A stretch of DNA of 6,294 nucleotides. It comes from an uncultured Christensenella sp. GTDB lineage: Bacteria > Bacillota > Clostridia > Christensenellales > UBA1242. Below are positions 1 to 6,294 of this stretch, one piece after another. Location of the stretch: NCBI GenBank assembly GCA_948471335.1, contig CAOKRZ010000052.1:1-6294 (forward strand), written 5' to 3'. Made by a program: the position numbers and the translations under genes. A model generated the notes under the pieces. It was not told the origin of the DNA. It ran no database searches and worked only from the letters and a program-made list of their open reading frames with translations. Every line of letters starts with the position of its first letter. Position 1 is the first letter of the stretch.

Positions 1-1274
1 CCAGTAAAAAGCATTCTTCCAAGCCAAGAACGGATGTAAGTCTCGTTCTGATCCTTTGAAAATTGCCTAAGCCAGTCAACAAGCGAAAGTGAAACATTGT
101 CAAAAAGTTCGTCATATTTTTGAGGAAGATAGCTTTGCTTGATTGTTTTTCCAATGCGAATTTCTCCGCTGTCAGCTTGTTCTTTTCCAGACAAAATATT
201 GAAAAGTGAGGTTAAAATTTGATTATTTTTTGCAAAAAAGACAACTTTTTGACCTTTTTCAATGTTAAATGAAAGTTTGTTGAACATTCCTTTCTTGCAT
301 AGATTTTCAATTTTTACGATCTCTTTTCCAGCTTCTTGAGTGAAATCGAAATTGATGTAAGGGTATTTTCTTGAAGAAGGTTTGAGGTCTTCAATTGTGA
401 GGCGTTCAAGTTCTTTCTTTCTGCTTGTCGCTTGTTTTGATTTTGATGCATTTGCAGCGAAGCGAGCGATGAAGTCTTTAAGTTCTTTCGCGCGCTGCTC
501 AGCTTTTTTGTTTTGATCTTTTTGTTGTCTCAAAAGAAGTTGGCTTGACTCATACCAGAAATCATAGTTTCCGATGAACATGTTGATTTGGCCATAGTCA
601 ACATCGCAGATGTGAGTGCAGACTTTGTTAAGGAAGTGACGGTTGTGTGATACGATGATGACAGTGTTTTCAAAATCCAAAAGGAAGTTTTCAAGCCAAC
701 GTACTGTTTTGAAGTCAAGGTTGTTTGTTGGCTCGTCAAGCACAAGAATGTCAGGGTTGCCAAAAAGCGCCTGCGCAAGAAGAACTTTGACTTTAAGCTT
801 TGGGTCGACCTCTGCCATTAGGCTGAAATAAAGCTCTTCATTTATTCCAAGGTTTTGAAGAAGGCTCTTCGCTTCAGCTTCTGCTTCCCAGCCACCAAGC
901 TCAGCAAACTCAGTTTCAAGCTCGCCAGCTTTTATTCCATCTTCCTCATTAAAGTCAGGTTTCATATAAAGTGCGTCTTTTTCTTTTTGAATTTCCATAA
1001 GTCTTTTGTGACCAAGAAGAACTGTGTCAAGGACGGTTTCATTGTCAAAAGCATTTTGATTTTGCGCAAGCACGCTCATGCGTTCACCAGTAGTGATTGA
1101 AACTTCGCCTGTGTTTGGCTCAATTTCGCCAGTCAAAATCTTCAAAAACGTCGATTTTCCTGCACCGTTTGCGCCAATTATGCCATAACAGTTGCCTTTA
1201 ACGAACTTTAAATTGACATCTTTATACAGCGTTCTTCCGCCAAAAGAGAGTGAAATGTTGGTTGCTTGAATCAT
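1..1274 (-). CDS. ykpA: ABC-F family ATPase, YbiT/YkpA-like (C-terminal part outside window)
   Basis: This is a soluble tandem-ATPase of the ABC-F class; such proteins bind the ribosomal E site and modulate translation or antibiotic sensitivity rather than transport anything. Seen here: 424 complete codons against about 530 in E. coli YbiT. In domain 1, Walker A is GANGAGKST (residues 34-42), the signature position is MAEVD (153-157) instead of LSGGE, Walker B is LVLDEP (177-182) and the switch histidine is H210 in VSHNRHFL. A charged linker (about 235-305) contains ARFAANASKSKQATSR, nearly identical to YbiT as I recall it. Domain 2 starts near residue 318; its Walker A equivalent (348-356) reads AKNNQILTS, without the lysine or glycines. 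The frame runs off the window at RSWLGRMLFTG, so the domain 2 signature, Walker B and stop are not visible. The start at 1274 is supported by AGGAG 11 bases upstream and a strong promoter. There are no transmembrane segments. The family call is very secure; the symbol is by resemblance to the Gram-positive YkpA/YbiT group, and cellular role is not established by the sequence. Confidence 0.95.
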   Translation of the reverse strand, partial: MIQATNISLSFGGRTLYKDVNLKFVKGNCYGIIGANGAGKSTFLKILTGEIEPNTGEVSITTGERMSVLAQNQNAFDNETVLDTVLLGHKRLMEIQKEKDALYMKPDFNEEDGIKAGELETEFAELGGWEAEAEAKSLLQNLGINEELYFSLMAEVDPKLKVKVLLAQALFGNPDILVLDEPTNNLDFKTVRWLENFLLDFENTVIIVSHNRHFLNKVCTHICDVDYGQINMFIGNYDFWYESSQLLLRQQKDQNKKAEQRAKELKDFIARFAANASKSKQATSRKKELERLTIEDLKPSSRKYPYINFDFTQEAGKEIVKIENLCKKGMFNKLSFNIEKGQKVVFFAKNNQILTSLFNILSGKEQADSGEIRIGKTIKQSYLPQKYDELFDNVSLSLVDWLRQFSKDQNETYIRSWLGRMLFT

Positions 1275-1285
1275 GATTAAATTTT

Positions 1286-1290
1286 CTCCT
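1286..1290 (-). promoter_or_regulatory. Ribosome binding site of the ABC-F gene
   Basis: On the minus strand this reads AGGAG, followed by an 11-base A/T spacer and ATG. The spacing is slightly long, but no other ATG in frame lies closer, so it fixes the start at 1274. Confidence 0.75.
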
Positions 1291-1311
1291 AAAAATATAT
1301 TTTCAAATTTG

Positions 1312-1340
1312 ATTTTAATATAAAATGAATTATTTGTCAA
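1312..1340 (-). promoter_or_regulatory. Sigma-70/SigA-type promoter of the ABC-F gene
   Basis: On the minus strand a perfect -35 box TTGACA (1335-1340) is followed by a 17-base spacer and the -10 box TAAAAT (1312-1317, five of six consensus bases). Transcription would begin near 1305, giving a short leader of about 30 bases that contains the AGGAG site. The quality of the match suggests housekeeping-level expression. No attenuator or leader hairpin is visible in so short a leader, so the regulatory leader typical of antibiotic-inducible ABC-F resistance genes is not seen. Confidence 0.75.
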
Positions 1341-1360
1341 TCTAAAAATGCAGTGGAAAT

Positions 1361-1528
1361 TAAAAATTAAAAAAATATAGCAAAAAAATAGAAAAAAATT
1401 AAAAAATTAATTAAAAAATATTAAAAAAAATAAAAAACAATTTTTTAATTATTTTTTTATTCAAAATAAAATGCAAAAAAATAATTTAGTAAATATTTTT
1501 TTATATTTATATAAATAATATAATTAAA
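1361..1528. other. Near-pure A/T intergenic core with phased A-tracts (predicted curved DNA)
   Basis: Only 8 of these 168 bases are G or C by my count. Between 1362 and 1437 there are eight A-runs of 5 to 8 bases, starting at 1362, 1369, 1382, 1392, 1401, 1413, 1423 and 1432. The mean step is 10 bases, close to the helical repeat, a pattern known to bend DNA. T-runs follow at 1441-1446 and 1452-1458, then A7 at 1475-1481 and T7 at 1496-1502. There is no gene here: every frame is short and stop-rich. It lies between two divergent promoters and could act as an UP element, a site for a nucleoid protein, or simply be A/T-drifted spacer. Confidence 0.65.
1408..1451. repeat. 12-base A/T inverted repeat
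   Basis: TAATTAAAAAAT at 1408-1419 is the exact reverse complement of ATTTTTTAATTA at 1440-1451, with a 20-base loop between. The stem has no G:C pair and would be weak as RNA. In sequence this low in complexity a 12-base match can easily arise by chance, so I record it without assigning a function. Confidence 0.3.
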
Positions 1529-1548
1529 CGACATTATGTGATTTTTAT

Positions 1549-1577
1549 TTGCTTTTTTCGCGCGGAAAAATTATAAT
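1549..1577 (+). promoter_or_regulatory. Sigma-70/SigA-type promoter of the giant surface-protein gene
   Basis: The -35 box TTGCTT (1549-1554) is separated by exactly 17 bases from a perfect -10 box TATAAT (1572-1577). Transcription would start near 1584, giving a leader of about 45 bases before the ATG at 1629. Another TATAAT at 1519-1524 has no acceptable -35 partner and is a poorer choice. The spacer contains an unusual G/C cluster, listed separately. Confidence 0.75.
1554..1570. promoter_or_regulatory. Dyad TTTTTC-GCGCG-GAAAAA within the promoter spacer (possible operator)
   Basis: Six-base arms TTTTTC (1554-1559) and GAAAAA (1565-1570) are exact reverse complements around a GCGCG centre. 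The seven consecutive G/C bases at 1559-1565 stand out in an otherwise A/T-rich intergenic region. The dyad fills the space between the -35 and -10 boxes, where a bound repressor or a MerR-type twisting activator would act. No regulator gene is visible in the window, so the operator role is inference. Confidence 0.4.
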
Positions 1578-1615
1578 AGAATTGTCTATTACAGTCAAAC
1601 TTTTCGATTTATTTA

Positions 1616-1622
1616 AGAGGTG
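1616..1622 (+). promoter_or_regulatory. Ribosome binding site of the giant surface-protein gene
   Basis: AGAGGTG lies six bases before the ATG at 1629. This is near-ideal spacing, and together with the basic-then-hydrophobic N-terminus it fixes the start codon. Confidence 0.85.
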
Positions 1623-1628
1623 AAAGTT

Positions 1629-4600
1629 ATGAAAGAAAAAAAGAAAAGGGTTAAACCTGAAGGTGGAAGTAAATGGGCTGTTTGGAAGACCATTGTTATT
1701 GTCTTCTCATCAGTTATTGCAGTTGTTGGTGCAACTGTTCTTGGAATATATGCGACAGGTGGCTTAAACACAGAAAATGTTGCCCCTGCCGATATTTCTT
1801 TTGTGCTTGATGAAAATCTTTATAATTCTTCAACAAATCAATTTGAAATTTCTGGAGTAGAGCAATTTTCTCTCACAATCACTTCTTCAACTGAATATGT
1901 CACTGAAACAGAGATTGAACTTTCTTTCACAGGATACTCTTATGAAATTCCAGCCGATGGCTTAATTTCAGACAGAGTGATAACCATTCCAAAAAATGTC
2001 ACTTTGGGAAAACCTTTCACAGTTACTCTTAATAAATCTCAACTTAACGATGGTACATATTGGATAACGGGTGGAATTTCAAACCTCGTTGCAAAATCAA
2101 AATCTTCAAATCATGATCTTAGAGAAATTCGAACACGAATTGCAGTTGATGTGCCAGTTTATTCAACAACAACAGTGCTTTGCGACCGCGACGGAAAAGC
2201 GCTTGGCAAAAACGAAGTTGTTGTCAATTCAGATTTCACTGCAAAGACAATTTTCTATCCAGAAAACAGTGCATATCTTTTCTCAGATAATCTCAATGCT
2301 GCAATTGCAAATAAAAGAACAAGAGAAAGCTTCTATGACAAAAGAGGAAACGTAACTTTTGTTTATGGACAAGATCCATATTTCAGTGCTGACGTAATGT
2401 CAGTTGGCAACAGCCTTCTTTCTTATTCATTCCGTTATGCAAAGGATCAACTTGAAACTATCGCTTCTCTTTCTGGTGCAAACTTCTCTGGCGAGTCACT
2501 TTACAGCGAAATCGTGAGAACACTTTCTCAAAATGAAAGCTTAGCCGTAACAAATGTAATCGATTTTGAAATTGTTAAGGCGTCAGTTGGTCAGTTTACA
2601 GTTGGCACTTCAAAAGTCAACAACATGGTAAGCGGACAAAGATTTAAGCTTAGTGTCAATGACAGCTCTCAATCTGATGCGTATATTGGCGCTAAAATCA
2701 CTTCGGCTGGAGAAAATCAACCTCTTGACAGCTTGTTAGGGAATATCGGTTTAAGAGTTGTAAGAGAAGGCAAAACAGAAGTTCCTCCTTCAGAGTTTAC
2801 ACTCACCGGAGGAAGAACAATAAATATAAATGGAAAAAATTATATTCTTCCAAATGAAGCCCCAAATCCAAATAATTCGAATTGGGATTTCTTCACAAAC
2901 TCAAATGGCAATTTCATAATTGAAGTGGTGCTTCTTCTTGAAAGCACAGAAAATGTAGGGGAATATGAGATTTTCAATAACGAAGTTCATAACATTGAGC
3001 TTCCTGTTCAAAGAAAATCTAGCAATGAATTTTCTTGGCTTGATTTAACTGATCTTGTTGCAACTTTGAAAATGGTTGGACAAAATCCAGAGCCTTTAAG
3101 AATTTCTCTTGCGGACAGATTGTCAACCTTTGACAATGTCAAACTTTTCGCATACTTTGGCTCAAGCTCAACTCAAAATATTATTAATGAAAACTATCTT
3201 GATATGATGGCAGCTGGAGACTATCGCTTCGGCTCAACAAGATATATGATTCCTCTCACAGGTTTTGATTTCTTGGTGGAAGGCGAAGGTGAGTTCGAAA
3301 TTTTTGCAGCCACAATCAAACAAGGAATAAATGGCCCCGAAATGCAAGGCAAGCAATATGTTCTTGATCAAGTGCTTGCTGACTCTCTCAAAGTGATCGT
3401 GACAAAGTCACTTCATGACGGATCAATCGTTTCAGGTAGTGGAAATATTTCTGTCAGCGGCGCTCCAGCTGAAGGCGACATATTTGTTGCTGAAGGGGCG
3501 AGTGACGAAATCAGACTTTCTTTTGAAATTGCAGACGACTCAATCCTTCTCATTCGTGACGCGATAAACGCAGGCACACTTTCAATGAAGGTTTATGATG
3601 ACTATGACAATGACATCACAACATATTTTGAAGGTGCAACAAGGCCAAATCGTGTTGATGCGAACCTCAGCTATACTTTGACTGTCAATCCATTGCTTCT
3701 TTTGGAAGATGATGTAAGAGTTGCAAAAGTCATGCTTACAGAAAGCGGCTCAGGAATTTCTTGGGAACGCTCTGTTGGAGGAAGAATTGTTAAGATTTAT
3801 TCTCCAAGAGTGAAAAGCGTTGAAACAACTGAAGGCTGGCCAAATGCAAATGTCGTGATCAATCAAACTATAAATTCTGATGGCGATTTTGTCCCTTCAG
3901 TTCAAGTGGGAACAAATTCTCCAGTTTTGCTTAACACGTTTAAAGCTGCTCTTAGAAATTCTATCATTATTTATGACCAACACGATAAGACAACAACATT
4001 GACAAATTGGAGCCTTGATTCTTCAAACAGAAATGTAGTTCTCATTGATGCTGACGGAAAAGGTTTCACTGTTGCTGGCAACGCTGAAGAAGTCACAATA
4101 ACTCTTAAATATGGCACTCAATCATTGGGAGAATCTTTCATATTGAATGTAAGCTCAGAAGGAATTCAAACTTATAAATACGCAACAAGTGAAGATATAA
4201 ACTCCAAAGTTATGTCAGATGAAACCGAACTTGATAACATGATAAGTGTCACCAAGTATGGCTCAAAAAATGGAGTGATCACTCTTGGCGACCTTGTTCA
4301 ACTTTTCTATGTTGAAAAAGATGGACAAAAGAAAACTTTTGAAAACTTCCAATTTGTTTTCGATTCAACCTATCTCGATACGCTTGCTTATTCTTCAAAC
4401 ATGATAGAACTTTTCGGAAAAGATGGAATGATCGATGCGGGGATTGGCGATTTGACAAACGCTGCACAAATCAAAAATGCTCTTGCAAATCTTGATGTAA
4501 AAACTCTTAAAATAAATTACAACTTTGCTCAAGCGCACACAATTGGACTTAGAATCGTTGATAAAAAAGGCACAGGCGCTGTTAACATCGCGTTCCAATT

Positions 4601-6294
4601 GACAATTTCACAAAATGCAAAAATGCCAATAGAAGTTTCAATAAACAATGCTTATGCAGCAGATGCAGTTGATCTTTCAGGCATTGAAGCAAGCTATGAG
4701 GATACAAAATCTTCAAAAACTCTTGATAATATTTTAATTGAAGCAATCGCTTCAACAGGCAACAAACTTTACATCGTTGAAACAAGTGATGGTTATGAAC
4801 TTTCTGAAACATCAAGTAATTTCGGATGGGTTACAGATCTTGGCGAGTTGTGGTTTGAAGATTTCTGGAATGAAACAGATAAAGACTTCAAGCTGAACAT
4901 TTATCCTGAAGGAATCAAAAATTCGTTTGCACTTAAAACAACAATCAATCTGACAGTTTTCAGAAATGTTAAAGTTGCAGTTCACGGCGAAATGATTGTT
5001 ACTGCAGCGACACCAGTTATAGATGTTATAAAGGTTTCAAGAATTAAGGGTGATAAGACTCTTCCAACGCCATCATACAATTTATTAAGCACAAACAATG
5101 ATCTTGCGATTAATGATGACGGAAACATCTATGTCAACAATCAAGTTTCATTTGAATATGGACAAAAATCAAAGATATACAGAAATATTTCAGTTTCAAT
5201 TAAGGGACACGTTGTCGGAACAACTGAAATTGAATGTAAGCTTGGCTTTGATTTTGATACTTTTGCCAAAAGCTTGACTCATAATGAAATCATTGATGGC
5301 GAAACAAAAACATACGTGGCAACAACTGTTTCTGACGGAATCTTTGAATATATCTATCTTCCATTTGGTGGAACTGGCTTGAATGCAGTGACTTGGGACT
5401 GGAATTTCTCTTCAGCGCTTGCTGGCAGTAGCAGTCTTGCAATTGAAAGATTTGATCAGCTTCATACAAACGAGATATATAGAGTAAGGACAAATCTCTA
5501 TACAGTCGATGGAACAACTTTGATGTTTGACCCTGACAACAACAGAATGATAAATCATCCTTTGTATGGATATGACAACAAAGCAGCATACATAATTTTC
5601 CAAATTAGACAAGGCGCAAACAGCCACACTGTTGCAAGCTGCATCGTGCCTGTGATCATCTCACACGCAAGCACAACTGGTGAGTTTGTAAGATATGGCT
5701 CACAAGACCTTGCAAACAGCTTCAAACTTGCACTTACTGACGGAGATACACTTATAAGTGAAGGAAATTATCTCACACTCTCAGCTGGCAGAACATATAA
5801 CATAGCTCACGATGAAAACAGCGCAGCTTCTGGATTTATCTACAGTGATAGATACAAAAACGAAGTCAGCAGAACATATGAAATCGTTAGAAATGACGAA
5901 AACATAATTTATGATCTTGGTGATGGAACAATCACTTTCAATCATCTCAACATAAGCAAAGGCCCAGTTTTCGCAGTGATCAGAATGACAGTTAGGTATT
6001 TAAACAGAGCTCAATCATTCTTCTATGCGTTTTGTGTAGAGCCTGATGTTGAAGTTCAAAAGCCAATCTATGCTTACGATGGCGGGGCTCAATATGTTGA
6101 AATTGAAAACGGACAAGCAAAAGTTTACCTCAATGAAATATTCGGGGATGACACTCTTTATCCTAACAAAACAAGATTCAATGTTGAAGATTTGAACGGC
6201 AACAATATCAATGATCAAGTTGCTTACACTGACAAGATTGAAAGCGTGACAGTTGAAAACAACACAGCAACCAAAGAAAGTGACTGGATCAATT
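1629..6294 (+). CDS. Giant membrane-anchored extracellular protein with Ig-like (BIG2-like) segment, function unknown (3' end outside window)
   Basis: I do not recognise this gene as a named family. The frame stays open for 1555 codons to the window edge, so the protein exceeds about 170 kDa. Residues 1-15 are strongly basic (KEKKKRVK...); about 20-41 (TIVIVFSSVIAVVGATVLGIY) form one hydrophobic segment. It looks more like an uncleaved signal anchor than a cleaved signal peptide, though cleavage near ATGG cannot be excluded. Everything after it should be outside the cell: rich in Thr, Ser, Asn, Asp and alternating hydrophobic residues as in stacked beta-sandwich domains, with only four Cys (185, 1203, 1338, 1469). 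Residues about 778-845 resemble a BIG2 Ig-like domain: a Trp-containing strand (LTNWSLDSSN), then a DADGKGFTV turn and a VTITLKYG strand. An early segment (about 95-150) also reads as a beta domain. No protease, glycosidase, dockerin or nuclease motif is visible, and no LPXTG before the edge. Roles such as adhesin, envelope scaffold or stalk are guesses. Confidence 0.9.
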   Translation, partial: MKEKKKRVKPEGGSKWAVWKTIVIVFSSVIAVVGATVLGIYATGGLNTENVAPADISFVLDENLYNSSTNQFEISGVEQFSLTITSSTEYVTETEIELSFTGYSYEIPADGLISDRVITIPKNVTLGKPFTVTLNKSQLNDGTYWITGGISNLVAKSKSSNHDLREIRTRIAVDVPVYSTTTVLCDRDGKALGKNEVVVNSDFTAKTIFYPENSAYLFSDNLNAAIANKRTRESFYDKRGNVTFVYGQDPYFSADVMSVGNSLLSYSFRYAKDQLETIASLSGANFSGESLYSEIVRTLSQNESLAVTNVIDFEIVKASVGQFTVGTSKVNNMVSGQRFKLSVNDSSQSDAYIGAKITSAGENQPLDSLLGNIGLRVVREGKTEVPPSEFTLTGGRTININGKNYILPNEAPNPNNSNWDFFTNSNGNFIIEVVLLLESTENVGEYEIFNNEVHNIELPVQRKSSNEFSWLDLTDLVATLKMVGQNPEPLRISLADRLSTFDNVKLFAYFGSSSTQNIINENYLDMMAAGDYRFGSTRYMIPLTGFDFLVEGEGEFEIFAATIKQGINGPEMQGKQYVLDQVLADSLKVIVTKSLHDGSIVSGSGNISVSGAPAEGDIFVAEGASDEIRLSFEIADDSILLIRDAINAGTLSMKVYDDYDNDITTYFEGATRPNRVDANLSYTLTVNPLLLLEDDVRVAKVMLTESGSGISWERSVGGRIVKIYSPRVKSVETTEGWPNANVVINQTINSDGDFVPSVQVGTNSPVLLNTFKAALRNSIIIYDQHDKTTTLTNWSLDSSNRNVVLIDADGKGFTVAGNAEEVTITLKYGTQSLGESFILNVSSEGIQTYKYATSEDINSKVMSDETELDNMISVTKYGSKNGVITLGDLVQLFYVEKDGQKKTFENFQFVFDSTYLDTLAYSSNMIELFGKDGMIDAGIGDLTNAAQIKNALANLDVKTLKINYNFAQAHTIGLRIVDKKGTGAVNIAFQLTISQNAKMPIEVSINNAYAADAVDLSGIEASYEDTKSSKTLDNILIEAIASTGNKLYIVETSDGYELSETSSNFGWVTDLGELWFEDFWNETDKDFKLNIYPEGIKNSFALKTTINLTVFRNVKVAVHGEMIVTAATPVIDVIKVSRIKGDKTLPTPSYNLLSTNNDLAINDDGNIYVNNQVSFEYGQKSKIYRNISVSIKGHVVGTTEIECKLGFDFDTFAKSLTHNEIIDGETKTYVATTVSDGIFEYIYLPFGGTGLNAVTWDWNFSSALAGSSSLAIERFDQLHTNEIYRVRTNLYTVDGTTLMFDPDNNRMINHPLYGYDNKAAYIIFQIRQGANSHTVASCIVPVIISHASTTGEFVRYGSQDLANSFKLALTDGDTLISEGNYLTLSAGRTYNIAHDENSAASGFIYSDRYKNEVSRTYEIVRNDENIIYDLGDGTITFNHLNISKGPVFAVIRMTVRYLNRAQSFFYAFCVEPDVEVQKPIYAYDGGAQYVEIENGQAKVYLNEIFGDDTLYPNKTRFNVEDLNGNNINDQVAYTDKIESVTVENNTATKESDWIN

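Noticed and set aside
530..1100. Short open frames of 60-80 codons overlapping the left gene on both strands (643-831, 855-1100 plus; 530-778 minus)
   Set aside because: All lie inside the ABC-F gene in other frames; the ABC-F protein sequence is unmistakable and these have no ribosome binding site or family resemblance.
1..1274. Transport ATPase or antibiotic-resistance ABC-F determinant
   Set aside because: Two ATPase domains with the ABC-F linker and no membrane partner rule against transport. The close YbiT/YkpA resemblance and lack of a regulatory leader argue against a dedicated resistance gene, though no assay is available.
1408..1451. A/T inverted repeat as an intrinsic terminator
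   Set aside because: The stem has no G:C pairs, and no transcript ends here: both flanking genes are transcribed away from it.
1381..1500. AT-rich region as a replication origin or partition site
   Set aside because: No DnaA-box-like TTATNCACA motif, iterons or replication genes are visible; the A/T richness alone is not enough.
1519..1524. Upstream TATAAT as the main -10 box of the giant gene
   Set aside because: No acceptable -35 box lies 16-18 bases upstream, whereas 1549-1577 has both boxes with ideal spacing.
2071..6218. Short open frames overlapping the giant gene (2071-2355 plus; several on the minus strand from 4279 to 6218)
   Set aside because: They are shadows of the long continuous frame. 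Low-complexity Leu/Gln/His-rich or Phe/Ile-rich translations are what the reverse complement of CTT-, GAA- and ACA-rich codons gives, and none has a convincing ribosome binding site.
1629..6294. Phage tail fibre or tape-measure protein
   Set aside because: The N-terminal basic head and membrane anchor, its own promoter and the chromosomal-type ABC-F neighbour do not fit a phage structural gene, and no coiled-coil or collagen-like repeats are seen.

Overview
The window comes from a low-G+C bacterium. The ribosome binding sites (AGGAG, AGAGGTG) and the TTGACA/TATAAT-type promoters look like those of a Firmicutes/Bacillota-like organism, and an uncultured gut Clostridia or Bacilli lineage would fit. 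That placement is inference from style only. Both genes use TGG for tryptophan and neither has an in-frame TGA, so the ordinary bacterial code is sufficient.

The layout is simple: two divergent genes, each cut by a window edge, flank a 354-base intergenic region. The left gene (bases 1-1274, minus strand) is the first four-fifths or so of an ABC-F ATPase of the YbiT/YkpA branch, a ribosome-associated translation factor class. Its first nucleotide-binding domain is intact. The P-loop of its second domain has lost the lysine and all the glycines.

The intergenic region has a core of nearly pure A/T (1361-1528) with about eight A-tracts spaced roughly one helical turn apart, which predicts bent DNA. 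Each gene has a well-formed promoter pointing away from this core, both with a 17-base spacer. The rightward promoter carries a G/C-rich dyad in its spacer that could be an operator.

The right gene (1629 to the end, plus strand) is one uninterrupted reading frame of 1555 codons with no stop in the window. It encodes a giant protein with a short basic cytoplasmic head, one membrane-spanning segment and a very long, Cys-poor, beta-rich region predicted to lie outside the cell. At least one stretch resembles a bacterial Ig-like (BIG2) domain. I see no catalytic motif, and its function is unknown.

Nothing in the sequence links the two genes functionally; they share only the divergent intergenic region. 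No RNA gene, CRISPR array, insertion sequence or intrinsic terminator is visible. The window shows one giant uncharacterised surface protein and one atypical ABC-F protein, but not an obvious multi-gene system.
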